This document shows positions 23,211-34,630 of a stretch of DNA of 64,000 nucleotides, piece after piece. Numbering within the stretch: position 1 is the stretch's first letter; each line of letters starts with the position of its first letter. Location of the stretch: NCBI GenBank assembly GCA_958450365.1, contig CAUEEP010000736.1, forward strand, positions 1,485,501-1,549,500, given 5' to 3'. The notes under the pieces were generated by a model that did no database searches, was not told the origin of the DNA, and saw only the letters and a list, made by a program, of their open reading frames with translations. Source of the stretch: Mesorhabditis belari. Its lineage: Eukaryota; Nematoda; Chromadorea; Rhabditida; Rhabditidae. The position numbers and the translations under genes were made by a program.

Positions 23211-23454
23211 CACAAAGCATGATAAATAATTGTTTTTATTTTTAAACAATACGGATTTGATTAGCAAATAAGTTACATTTTTAAGTTTTTCTTAACTTTT
23301 CTTAACATTTTTAAGATTAACAAAGAAGTTACAGTAAGTAACTTATTTGCTAACTTGATAAGATTGATAAGTTCATTTCTAAGTTTGTGGTTTAGCTTTG
23401 ACACGAGCTTTTTTAGTCGGTTAAAAAGTTGCAAATGGTTTTGGGAAAAGATTT

Positions 23455-23707
23455 CTGTACTTCCATTGCTTCAAAAAGATTCCTGTTATTTCTGTTACTC
23501 CCAAAAAGATTCCTGTTACTCCCAATAATATTCCTGTTACTCTTGTTACTTCCAAAAAGATTCCTGTTACTCCCAAAAGAGTCCTGTTACCCTTGTTACT
23601 TCCAAAAAGATTCCTGTTACCTCTGTTAATCCCAAAAAGAGTCCTGTTACTTATGTTACTTTCAAAAAGATTCCTGTTATTTCTGTTACTTCCAAAAAGA
23701 GTCCTGT
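23455..23707. repeat. Minisatellite of about 30 bp downstream of the small-protein gene
   Basis: About nine units built from CCAAAAAGATTCCTGTTACT, with GAGTCCTGTTAC variants alternating. Same sequence as the intronic array at 22850-22935, so the gene's last exon is bracketed by one repeat family. Confidence 0.9.
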
Positions 23708-24321
23708 TAAAATTCAAGCTCAAATCCCAATCGATTTACATTATTAGTTTCATTTTACAGTTCTCAATCTAAGCGCTGACTAATTTTAACTATAAATATC
23801 TAAATAACATCATTTTATATAAGAAACGAGTTATGGGCTATAGAATTAAAAAATTAAAATTAAAATTAAAGGCAATAACTAGACAAAGCTCCTTGAAGAA
23901 ATGAATGAATGAAGTTCAATGTTTAATCTGATGAATTCAAAACTTCACAATAAATACCCATCATTAAAATCATCAAATGATCGACCCGATTCCCCTATAA
24001 TCATCATGAAATAAAAACTCTCCACTCTCGAAGAGTTCTTTTTACACAAAAGTGCACTCGTTGTTTACGCATCGTTGTTTACGCATTCGTTGTGTATTTG
24101 TGGTGAAAGAGAATGCCAAAGCCCGCAATATTTTTCCCTGAAAATAATCGCTTTTCAAATTTCAGGATTCCTATGATCGAAATGAGGATCGATCGATTTC
24201 GAGTTCTGTTTCGATTTCCCATTTTTCTTTTATTTCATTGTTGACTTTATGGAAAATTTTGTGATTTTTGTTAAAAAATTGTGATATTATTAAGTTCTTT
24301 CTTCTTCTTCTTTTTCAATTA

Positions 24322-24928
24322 TTAGGTTGATGCAAAAGTCTTTTTCGTTTTTTTCGTACTTCTGTTAAAAAGTAACAAATTCACCAATTAATCTATAGTT
24401 TGCTCTATAAAAAAAGTGTTTTTTTGTTCAATTTGCATCTTTTTAAATGAATTTCGGTTCACTTTCAAGCAAATTCGAGAGTGAAAAACGCCTTTTTCGT
24501 AAAAATCTATAAAAAACTCTACGGAAAAATTGGCTGAATGAATTTCTCTGAAATTTTGGCGAAATATCAAACGTTTTTTTTCTCTATCTTTTATCTATTG
24601 ACACGAAGATAGGTTTTCTTTAGCTAAGGTGTCTAAACCGCATCATCGAGTTAGCCCTTTTTGACTACCCGACTTCATACTCTCAAGAAAATCCAGGCAT
24701 TTCTTTAGCTAAGGTGTCTAAACCGCATCATCGAGTTAGCCCTTTTTGACTACCCGACTTCATACTCTCAAGAAAATCCAGGCATTAAATATTTTTAAAC
24801 CCGTTTTAATGTTATTTTGCAGAAAAATAATTGCTTTTTCTAATGAAATCAACCGTAGTTTAATTGGTGCATTTGTTGGCTTGAAACGGCAGACGAAAAA
24901 AATGAAAAAGACTTTTGCATCAACCTAA
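24322..24928. mobile_element. Mariner-type non-autonomous element, copy 1 (607 bp)
   Basis: Ends TTAGGTTGATGCAAAAGTCT and its complement lie next to TA on both sides (24320-24321 and 24929-24930). The end sequence is close to the terminal repeats of the mariner group that includes human Hsmar1. The interior codes for no recognisable transposase. It contains an 84-bp tandem duplication (24617-24700 and 24701-24784) with GGTGTCTAAACCGCATCATC, absent from copy 2. Confidence 0.85.
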
Positions 24929-25460
24929 TATTATCTTTCAATAGATAATAATTGATGACTATCTTCCAATTATTATCCTTCAATTATTATCTTTATTATT
25001 ATCATCAATTATTATCTTTCAATTATTCTAAACTCTTTTTTTTTCAAACAAGTTTCTATTTTAAAAAATTTATTAGGCTTTAAGGAAAGAATCACTTTTA
25101 ATACAAACTGTATATCTTTAAGTTAAATGAAAAATTCATTCATTCAATCGCTTCTTTATGTTTATTCAACGGCGTACTAATTTAGCCTAACTTTAATCAA
25201 TAATTTAAACACTTTTTTGTAATCAATTTTTAAAAACTCAAATCATTTAAAAAAAGCAAAATTTAAGCTAACTAAATCTTATTTAAACTTTAAAATTGCA
25301 CGACTTTAAGGTAATCAAAAGATAAGTTGAAGTTAGGTTAAATTCGTGCCATCTTGGTTAACTGTAAAAATTCATTCAATCTTTTTCTGAGTATTTTACT
25401 TGAAAATAGACAACACAAAGAAAATTTAAAAAAAGAATATAGACAATAGTCAAAATGATA

Positions 25461-25681
25461 TACCGGATTCTCTCTAATAATAGTGCACAGCATCGAGCCG
25501 AGTTGGTGACGGTTTTACGGTTTCCAAGCTTTCCCAGAAGCTCAACACTCAAATCCCCCACAAGATCTCATCGTCAGCTACATTTTCCGATCCACATCGA
25601 TTGGTTCTGATAAGCGCTTTTCGAGATTTTGAGGAATTTAAACGACGATCAAGGTGCACTACTATTAGAGATAATCCGGTA
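25461..25681. mobile_element. TIR element, family P, copy 1
   Basis: Left end TACCGGATTCTCTCTAATAA, right end mirrors it (TTAGAGATAATCCGGTA). The body has the family core: GAGCCGAGTTGGTGAC, AACACTCAAATCCCCCA, AGATCTCATCGTCAGCTACA, CATCGATTGGTTCTGATAAG. About 220 bp, with no coding capacity. Confidence 0.85.
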
Positions 25682-25808
25682 ATTTCTGTTTCTGTTTCTG
25701 TTACAGGTTGCATGTCATTTGGCTTTGCATTTGCATGTTTCTGAGCAAATCCAGAGATCAAACCAGCGATCTAACTCTAGTTTTATCTGGTTTTTCTGAA
25801 ATTTTACA

Positions 25809-26566
25809 TACCGTATTCTCTCTAATAATAGGTTGATGCATAAGTGTTTTTGTTCCTTTTCGTCTGCCGTTTCAAGCCAACAAATGCACGAATTAAACTA
25901 CGGTTGATTTCATTAAAAAAACCAATTATTTTTCTGCAAAATAACATTAAAACGGGTTTAAAAATATTGAATGCCTGGATTTTCTTGAGAGTATGAAGTC
26001 GGGTAGTCAAAAAGGGCTAACTCGATGATGCGGTTTAGACACCTTAGCTAAAGAAAACCTATCTTCGTGTCAATAGATAAAAGATAGAGAAAAAAAACGT
26101 TTGATATTTCGCCAAAATTTCAGAGAAATTCATTCAGCCAATTTTTCCGTAGAGTTTTTTATAGATTTTTACGAAAAAGGCGTTTTTCACTCTCGAATTT
26201 GCTTGAAAGTGAACCGAAATTCATTTAAAAAGATGCAAATTGAACAAAAAAACACTTTTTTTATAGAGTAAACTATAGATTAATTCGTGAATTTGTTACT
26301 TTTTAACAGAAGTACGAAAAAAACGAAAAGACTTATGCATCAACCTAATAGTAGTGCACCCCGGCGAGCCGAGTTGGTGACTATTTTACGGTTTCGAAAC
26401 TTTTGCAGAAGCTCTAATCTAATCCTCAACACTCAAATCCCTCACAAGATCTCATCATCAGCTACATTTTCCGACCTCACATCGATAGGTTCTGATAAGC
26501 GGTTCTCGAGATTTCGAGGAATTTAGGCAACGCTCAGGGTGCACTACTATTAGAGAAAATAAGGTA
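25809..26566. mobile_element. TIR element, family P, copy 2, split by mariner-type copy 2
   Basis: A family P element (25809-25827 joined to 26349-26566) is interrupted at a TA inside its left terminal repeat by a mariner-type element at 25828-26348. TA flanks the insert on both sides (25826-25827 and 26349-26350), and removing it restores an ordinary left end. The inserted copy is the inverse orientation of 24322-24928, 521 bp long, without the 84-bp duplication; its left end starts ATAGG rather than TTAGG. Confidence 0.9.
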
Positions 26567-27163
26567 TTTAGAGTATTGTACTGATTGCAATTCTATTGTA
26601 TTTTTACTTCTTTAATTGACTAAATATCTATTTTATAGATAGTTTTAAATATGTAAGTGATGATGTCATCAAATTTCTCTCTGAATCATGCACAAAAATA
26701 GTCTAGTACTAATATTTTTCTAAACTTAAACCCATTCTTTTGCATAATCCGCTAAAATTTAACCAAGAGAACACATTGAAATATGAAAAATAGAAGAGTG
26801 ATGAAAGTTATTGTCTATTTTTCTCAAACTAGTTAATAGAAAAGTGTCGAAAGTCTATTTTGATCATTTCTTTTTAGATTTCTAATAGAAACTTGTTCTT
26901 TTTTGATGAAAATTTGATGTTTTGATTTGATTTGTGTTTGATTCTTTTCATTTCAATTTCATCCCACTTCTATTTGTTACCGGTACTCGCCGATTACCAA
27001 CTTTATCTTCATTCTTTTTCTCTTTCTTTACTTTCTTTTTCTTATTCAATTAAATATTGTCAATCATTTCAGTAAATAGTTCTTCTTTTCTTTTCTTTTC
27101 TTTCTTTTCTTTTCTTTTCTTTTCTTTTCTTCATCTTCTCATCACATTTCTCCATTCACTTTC

Positions 27164-27888
27164 ATTTCTTAGATCATTTTGTGTTCGGAAAATAAATGAT
27201 ATTATCTTAAACATATTTCTGAAAGACTCCTTTATCACTTAAATTAAAAATACAGCAAATTGGTGTTGTAAATTTGATGCAAATCTCTTGTATGATAGTT
27301 GTATGATACGTTTGAACAATTCATAGCTTTGATTTCTTTTCAAATTACTGATCTTGAAGCGATCTGCATTAAATCGTTAATGTCTTGATTAATCCTAGTT
27401 TTAGAAAACGGTTTTTAACCAGATTAAGCAAGATTAAAAGCTAAGCTATAAAACCTGGTTTTGATCTTGTGGACCACATAAGAGACTCAATAAAATCAAC
27501 AGCTTCAATCGATTCCTGAGTTATACCCAATTATGTAAATCACTGGCGTGGTCTCCTTTGTGCGATCGCGACTATTGATCTTGAAGCGATCTGGATTAAA
27601 TCGTTAATGTCTTGATTAAACCTAGTTTTAGAAGGCAAGATTAAAAGCTAAGCTATAAAACCTGGTTTTGATCTTGTGGACCACATAAGAGACTCAATAA
27701 AATCAACAGCTTCAATCGATTCCTCGACCTTGAAAACCTCATCACAATTTTTCATTCACTTTCATTTCTTAGATCATTTTGTGTTCGGAAAATAAATGAT
27801 ATTATCTTAATCAGTTTTCTGAAAGACTCCTTTATCACTTAAATTAAAAATACAGCAAATAGGTGTAGTAAATTTGATGCAAATCTCT
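27164..27888. repeat. Direct repeat of about 125 bp (27164-27289 and 27763-27888)
   Basis: Both copies share CTTTCATTTCTTAGATCATT, AATAAATGATATTATCTTAA and CTGAAAGACTCCTTTATCAC. Between them lie two units of the dispersed repeat also seen inverted at 10908-11146, and a repeat X fragment at about 27530-27580. Confidence 0.8.
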
Positions 27889-28029
27889 ATCTCGAAGCTT
27901 ACGAGTTCCGCTAAACATTTAAAACAATTAAACCCGAGTTTCATTTGATAAACCCAATAAAATGAATAGCTCCAATCGATTCCCCGACCCTGAAAACCCC
28001 CGAGGACAAATTTACAGCTCAATTTCTTT

Positions 28030-28120
28030 TTTTAAATCATCTACAAAGTAAATGACTGGCGAGATGTCCTTTGTGCGGTCGCGTAATCACTCTCGACCTG
28101 GCAAACCCCTTTGATACAGG
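28030..28120 (+). repeat. Dispersed repeat X copy
   Basis: Carries TCCTTTGTGCGGTCGCGTAA and CTCGACCTGGCAAACCCC. Other copies are at 10225-10310 (inverted), 27530-27580 and 54300-54600. Confidence 0.6.
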
Positions 28121-28710
28121 TTGCTTCTCTTTTGGAATCTTTAAAGTGATCGTCGGCTGAGCCCTCTCGATTTCTCTGCCTCATTATGTTCAAACTTTTG
28201 AGGGGATTTTTGCCTGAAATTTTTTCATAGCCCTCTAGAAATTCTGCATTCCGTTAAACTCTGAACTACCTAAGATTCGAGTCTGAAATTGGCCTGAAAA
28301 GCTGATTTCATCTTCTTTCTTTCATCCTTTAAATAAAATATAGTTTCCAGTAATCAAATAAATAAAATACCTGCTAGAAAATCCTGAGCCTTGTAGTTAG
28401 CCAGAAATCTTTACCCGTTTTCCCCTTACCGTTTCATTGCGTCTTTTCTCGGATCTTTAAATTATTTTTCGCTTTTTCAAAAACACTGATTCACCTTTGA
28501 AAATAACCCGATTTCTTTGGAAAAGAGAATTCAAAAGTTCTCAGTTTTTCTCTAAGAATTTTTCAAATCATATTTTCGAATAACATCGCGAAACGTTTAA
28601 ATTTAGACCAATCAAATAAACAAAAAAGAATTTTGTTGACAGTTTGGCAAATAAAGCGACAAAGTCGACGATTACTTTGCATTGATTGAAAAAGTGACTC
28701 ACTATCAGCT

Positions 28711-31704
28711 ATGGCTAAAATCGGGAATCTCTGCACATTGGAAGGATTACTGAATTTGATACAAGTGGTGGGTTTTTTGGCTTTCCGAAATTGGATAAAT
28801 TATTGAAGTCAAAACACTAAGAGTGTTTTGACTATGCCTTTTACAAAATTGAGTATTTACTAGAGTGTGTTCCTCGCGAGTAATGCGTTTTTTAAAACCC
28901 ACACTTGGGAAAAAAAATACCTTACTTTTAGCAAAAATTATTGCAAAAAAAATGACGATCCACGCATTATATACGACACTTTTTAAAGATATTCAGCTGT
29001 TTAACTGATTTGGTGAGACTTTTTAAAGATATTCGGGAGTGGGACAAATGCGACCTTTTTTTTGCGCACCCGGACATTTGCGCACCTTTTTTTCCGCACT
29101 TAGCCCATTAGCGCACCTTTTTTCGCGTTTTAAAAAAGCTCTAAAAAGCTAAAAGCTAAAAAAGCTAATATTAACCAATTTCTATTCCAAAAGTTGTTTT
29201 TCTAGGTAATTTTAGGGTGTAGAATCGAAATTTTGACATATCAGAGCTTGTGGAACCAATTTGAAAGACAAAACGGCTAGATCAAATTACAGAAATTACA
29301 GAAATTCAAATTGTCGATTTTTCTCTTTGTATAACTCCGTCCGTTTGTTTCCACAAGCTCTGATATGTCAAAATTTCGATTCTACACCCTAAAATTACCT
29401 AGAAAAACAACTTTTGGAATAGAAATTGGTTAATATTAGCTTTTTTAGAGCTTTTTTAAAACGCGAAAAAAGGTGCGCTAATGGGCAAGGTGCGCAAATG
29501 TCCGGGTGCGCAAAAAAAAAGTAGCATTTGTCCCACTCCCGGATATTCAGCTGTTTAACTGATTTGGTGGGGCTTTTTAAAGATACTCAACCGTTGAACT
29601 GATTTGGTGGGAAATTCCCTTCCAATGGAAAGATATGGGATTTACTCGTCGTGTAAAGAGGATTCCTCGTAGTTACTCGATAAATCGACGAAAAAACATC
29701 GATTTATCGAGTAAAAGATACTCAAGCAACTCTTACTCGAGTAATTACTTACTCGCGAGGAACACATCCTAGTATTTACTGTCTAAGAGTTGAGAAGACT
29801 TTTTTAAATTTTAAAGAAAAGTCTTGTCTTTTATTAGGTTGACTAGACAAAAGTTATCATAAATGTTATTCAACTAGTGGTTTTGAACATCTGTAATCTA
29901 TCTGTAACAATGCTTTCTTGATTCAATTCTTAAGTGTTTCTATAGAAAAATGCTTCACGAGTAAGACTGACAATGATCAATAAAGTTAGTGTTAAGCCAT
30001 ATCACCCATTCCAGCTCGCAAGCCTTTCCGCAATCATCGCCAGCTCGATCATCTGGACTCAAGGAAATGTGGCACTCTTCATTTACTATTCAGTAATGAT
30101 TTAATCTGCTTAATAATGATTCTTATCAATTAAAAAACATCTTTAGGGCTATGGCTGGCAACTCTTAATAAACGTGATTCTCATTGGAACGTTGATTTTC
30201 TCGGTTTTCCTTCTCTTTCTGAATGTGCTTGGTGGAAATAATTTGTTGGAAACTATTGGAAAACCAAAGGTAAACTAATCGAAAGGTAATTTCAAAGAAA
30301 ACTAATCTTAAAAACCTTTAGACAATTTTCGCATATCTATTAGTTTTCTTGTTGTTAATTCTTGCGGACGCTTTGGAGATTTGGTATTGCACTTTTACTT
30401 TTCCAAGTGGAGATAAATGGGAGTGGGGAGGCATCTATCGACCACGATTCATCGCCACAGCGGTAGGAATTTCTTTGATAAAAGTTTTGAAAGGGAAAAA
30501 TCTAAAACAGCTGAAAAGAGACAAAAAAAATGAGAATATAAGAAGACGGGAAGAATAAGAGTAAACAAAAGTATGTCAGAAGCTTCTTTCTGAATGTTAC
30601 TACTTCTGTGATCTTAAAGCAGTCTTAGCAACTCAAAAGGAGTGTTTTTTTCAAATCTTGGCTTTATTTTAAAGCTTGACTTTACTGCTGATCTAGGTAC
30701 AGAATCTAGAGCTTCAATCTAACTTCTGAACTGAAATTTTCATCTTTTATACCTAGTTGTAATCATAAAGGTCAAGTTTCTAGACTAGCCTGTTATTTAG
30801 GTCAGTATAAAGCTATTTCTAGACTTGAAAACAGAAGACCCTTGTTTAAAACAGAAGACTCTAACTTCTGAACTGAAATTTCATCTTTTATACCCAATTT
30901 TAATCATAAAGATAAAGTTTCTAGACTGGCCTGGTACTTAGGGCAGTATAAAGCTATTTCTAGACTTTAAAAGAGAAAACTCTTGTTGTTAGGAGGCTAT
31001 TTAACTACAAAGCAATAGACAAATAACTTTGAGGCAAATTAATCAAATTTACAAGCGCTATTAGTAAACTAATGCTAGGATAATTTTTTTTACAACTATA
31101 AGGAGTACCTTTGGTAAATTTCAGGCTTAAATGCTAGATTTCAATAGTTTTGCAAAGCTTGTGGGGGTATAATTGTGAATGAAGTCATTTAAATAAGTCA
31201 AATGATTCCGTGAGTCATTCAAATAAACTGCAAGTGGATGTGTTTTTTAGTCTTAGTATTGATAGATTGGCGTTTATTTGAATAAGGAATTAGTAGTGAA
31301 GCTTTATTGTAATTGAAATGAGCTTTACATAAATGAAGAAGAAAATCAATGAAAGATGACTACACAGAAAGAAACATCAGCTAAAACTCTTGAAAAAGAA
31401 TAAGTAAAATGGGGTATTTTTGGACATGACTTAGAGGGATTCAAGGTATTTAACATAACGATTAAAAGTTTTTGGTTAGAAACGAGTTGAGACTCTCAAC
31501 TTGAGAGTGGAGTCGTGTCTCCGGAATTCCTTTCCCCAATAGCCCTATCAAAAGCAAACATTCCCGCTTTTTCTTAGCTCGATTTTCACAGCCTATTCCG
31601 TCATACGTTTTTAGACTTGTAAAAATTTCAAAACTTTTCAGGTTTTCATCGGCATCGATTTTTTATGCTATGGGATTCTATTGATATTAAATTTCCGTTA
31701 TTAA
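28711..31704 (+). CDS. Four-TM MARVEL-like membrane protein, paralogue 1
   Basis: Five exons (28711-28767, 30015-30092, 30147-30269, 30322-30462, 31642-31704), all phase 0, encode 153 residues. Four hydrophobic segments are seen: around LLNLIQVLASLSAIIASSI, then after GYGWQ (INVILIGTLIFSVFLLFL), then IFAYLLVFLLLILADALEIW, then the C-terminal FIGIDFLCYGILLIL. Short N and C ends and this spacing fit the MARVEL/MAL type of membrane protein, linked to vesicle traffic and membrane apposition. That family call is inference from layout. Intron 1 holds a 506-bp palindrome (29035-29540). Intron 4 holds one copy of a 310-bp direct repeat whose partner lies after the gene. Exon 2 is 78 nt, as in paralogues 2 and 3. 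Confidence 0.8.
29035..29540. mobile_element. Palindromic element, family S, copy 1 (in MARVEL-like gene 1 intron 1)
   Basis: Near-perfect inverted arms of about 240 bp start with GGGAGTGGGACAAATGCGAC and carry TTGCGCACCCGGACATTTGC, with a short centre near 29290-29310. GATATTC flanks it on both sides, an apparent 7-bp target duplication that excludes a TA-target mechanism. It has no protein. Confidence 0.85.
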
Positions 31705-32513
31705 ATTAATTTATTACGTTCTGTTGCATATTATTAGACTTTTATCTTTAAACTTGTTTTATTAAAGTAAAAAAAAACATTTGTGATAAAGTTACCTGAT
31801 GACTTAGAGGGATTCAAGGTATTTTAACTTAACGATTAAAAGTTTTTGGTTAGAAACGGGTTGAGAGTTCTAAAGGCTATTCTGATTAGATTTGGTCAAA
31901 CACTTTGTACGTTGTACTCCGACAAGCAAACTTGATATAGAAACAAAACGTATATAATCTCAACAATGATTCCGTGAGTCATTCAAATAAACTGAAAGTG
32001 GATGTGTTTTTTAGTCTTAGTATTGATAGATTGGCGTTTATTTGCGTTCAAATTAATCAAATTTACAATAGTAAACTAATGCTAGGATAATTTTTTTACA
32101 ACTATAAGGAATACCTTTGGTAAGTTTCAGGCTTAAATGCTAGATTTCAATAGTTTTGAATGGCTTGTGGGTGTATAATCATATTTAAAGTTAGATTGTC
32201 AATGAAGTCATTCAAATAAGTCAAATGATTCTGTGAGTCATTCAAATAAATTGCAAGTGGATGTGTTTTTTTAGTCTTAGTATTGATAGATTGGCGTTTA
32301 TTTGAATAAGAAATTAGTAGTGAAGCTTTATTGTAAGTGAAATCAGCTTTACATAAATGAAGAAGAAAATCAATGAAAGATGACTACACAGAAAGAAACA
32401 TCAGCTAAAACTCTTGAAAAAGAATAAGTAAAATGGGGTATTTTTGGACATGACTTAGAGGGATTCAAGGTATTTAACATAACGATTAAAAGTTTTTGGT
32501 TAGAAACGAGTTG
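31021..32513. repeat. Direct repeat of about 470 bp flanking the last exon of MARVEL-like gene 1
   Basis: 31021-31491 and 32047-32513 share long identical runs (TGATTCCGTGAGTCATTCAA, GATTGGCGTTTATTTGAATA, AATGAAGAAGAAAATCAATG). A third partial copy is at 31965-32046. The first copy lies in intron 4 and the second downstream of the stop, so the terminal exon sits between direct repeats. Confidence 0.85.
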
Positions 32514-33249
32514 AGAGTTCTGAAGGTTATTCTGATCAGATTTGGTTAAAGACTTTGTACGTTGTACTCCTACAAGCGAACTTGATATAGAAACAAAACG
32601 ATAAAGGCATACTAAAAGGGTTTTCGTTGGAAAATCGGTGCCAGAAGAGCACAAAGCAAAGCTTGAGCGACTTAAAACTTCTAATACAATTCAACTCAAA
32701 ACAAAGTTCCAATACAGTTTTTGCATTCACTATCTTTACAAGCTGTTTATTTCATCGAAATCCAATTATTCTTTCTAGATTGGATTGCTACATGAATCAC
32801 TTAGTTTCCCAATATCTGATGTGTTTTCTCTAATCAGAATTATTGAATGTATGAGTCATTGAAATGCTATCAGATACAAACCTTTACGAGTCTCTCCTCT
32901 CTTTTCTTCCATTCCCCATATTCTTTATTCTTTTCTTTTCTCGATCAATTTCTCTTTTCTCTTCCTTTGCTCTTCCTTTCCTTATCGTGCTCATTCCTTT
33001 CATGGCCCGCCGCCTAGAGGCGGTGAAATCGAAAATCGAACTGAAAGCTTTTGTAACCATGCAAATTTTTCATTTCTTCTAACTTTAAATTTCATTTTAC
33101 ATTTATTTTTCATTGAATAAACTTAATCTTACTCGGTTAGACACTTGATTTTAGATTAAGAACAATCAAACAGATAACTTTACACTAAAATTGTTTGACA
33201 ATAAAGCTTTGACTTTATCCAAACGTCAACTTAGCCAATTCAAGTCAAC

Positions 33250-33835
33250 TACCGTATTTTCTCTAATAGTAGTGCCCGTGTCGAGCAGAGTTGATGACTA
33301 TTTTACGGCTTCCAAGCTTTTGCAGAAGCTCAACACTCAAATTCCCACTAGATCTCATCGTCAGCTACATTTTCCGCCCCCACATCGATAGGTTCTGATA
33401 AGCGGTTCTCGAGATTTCGAGTAATTTACCGTATTTACTCTATTAGTGGGGTCCTCTCTAATAGTGGGGTCGTCTGGAGGGGGTTGAAAAAATAGTGGGG
33501 TCCTCTCTAATATTGGTAACGAAAGTGATACATCAATTGTTGATCTCTTGGATTAGTTCTTTTACTGTTTGTTAATGTTTTGTTACGGTTAAAGCTAAAT
33601 AAAATATGAAGCCAAACTTGTTTTTTCAAGAATTTCGGAGAAAAATTGATATCTTTTCAACTTAAAACTTTGGTTTTATGTTCTTTTAAATTTCTCTAAT
33701 AGTGGGGTCCTCTCTAATAGTGGGGTCGTCTGGAAGGGGATTGAAAAAATAGTGGGGGACCCCACTAATAGAGTAAATACGGTAAATGCACTACTATGAC
33801 AATCAAGGTGCACTACCATTAAAGAAAATACGGTA
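33250..33835. mobile_element. TIR element, family P, copy 3, split by a family P' element
   Basis: The outer element has left end TACCGTATTTTCTCTAATAG, the family P body, and right end TTAAAGAAAATACGGTA. At a TA near 33427 it is interrupted by a second element (33427-33784). Confidence 0.85.
33427..33784. mobile_element. TIR element, family P' (nested), 358 bp
   Basis: Ends TACCGTATTTACTCTATTAG and CTAATAGAGTAAATACGGTA. Next to each end lies a GTGGGGTCC-type block, with CTCTCTAATAGTGGGGTC repeated in direct orientation near both ends. The middle is unrelated to family P. It has no coding capacity. Confidence 0.8.
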
Positions 33836-34630
33836 ATTGTCATTTCTCTTTTCATTAATTTTACTTTAATCTTGTCTACTTGCAAATAATCAGTCCGTTA
33901 AACAAATGCTCAGGATATCCCAAAATTATTGTATTATTTTAAATTGTATTATTGTATATTGCAACAACTATTATTACTGGTTATCTCTCTCGTTGACTTG
34001 ATTGAAATATTTTTGTATCAATCAATAGAAGAAGAAATGACGAGTCTAATGATACTAAAACTATTTCAATTGGACAACTCAGCGCAAAGCTATTTGAGTT
34101 TAAAGTTAGATTGCCCATGAAGTAGGCTGAAACCAATTGTCAAATAACTTTGAAAGTTTAAATTTAAAGCTGAATTTCAACTTCTTAGCTTATTTTATTT
34201 ATTAAATCTTAGAGGGGAAGATTTACTTTAAAATAACTATCATTAGTTTGTTTAAATGTTATTTGAGCTCTTGAAATTAAAGAAAAGCTTTTGGTAGCTT
34301 CTTGAAACAATCTGAAGGTTAATTGAGGTCATTTTTAAATATATAAACTATTGCTTGTTTTTTGAGTAATAAGTTTTTTTTTGATTTACTTAATTTTTAT
34401 CTACAAAAATGTTGCCTTAAAATCTTAATTGTTTCAATTGTTTGTTGATTGTTAATTTAATTAACAATTAATTTAATTAACAACATAATTTAACTAATAC
34501 TTTTACAATAAATCCATCTTACTTAGTAAATTATTTGAAATATCCTTTACTTCTACAATAAATTCATTTTCATTTTGCTAATTTAAAGCATCGACATCTC
34601 AACATCTGATCTGACCTCAAGAAAGCAAAG

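Larger units (their letters stand above)
31705..34630. other. Intergenic stretch between MARVEL-like genes 1 and 2
   Basis: No exon recognised. Apart from the direct repeat and the nested family P element it is plain AT-rich sequence. The open frame near 32864-33082 is C/T-rich low complexity. Confidence 0.5.

Noticed and set aside
24388..24570. Minus-strand frame in mariner-type copy 1 as a transposase relic
   Set aside because: Lacks any transposase motif (no HDNARPH-type or SPDL-type string); the element looks non-coding.
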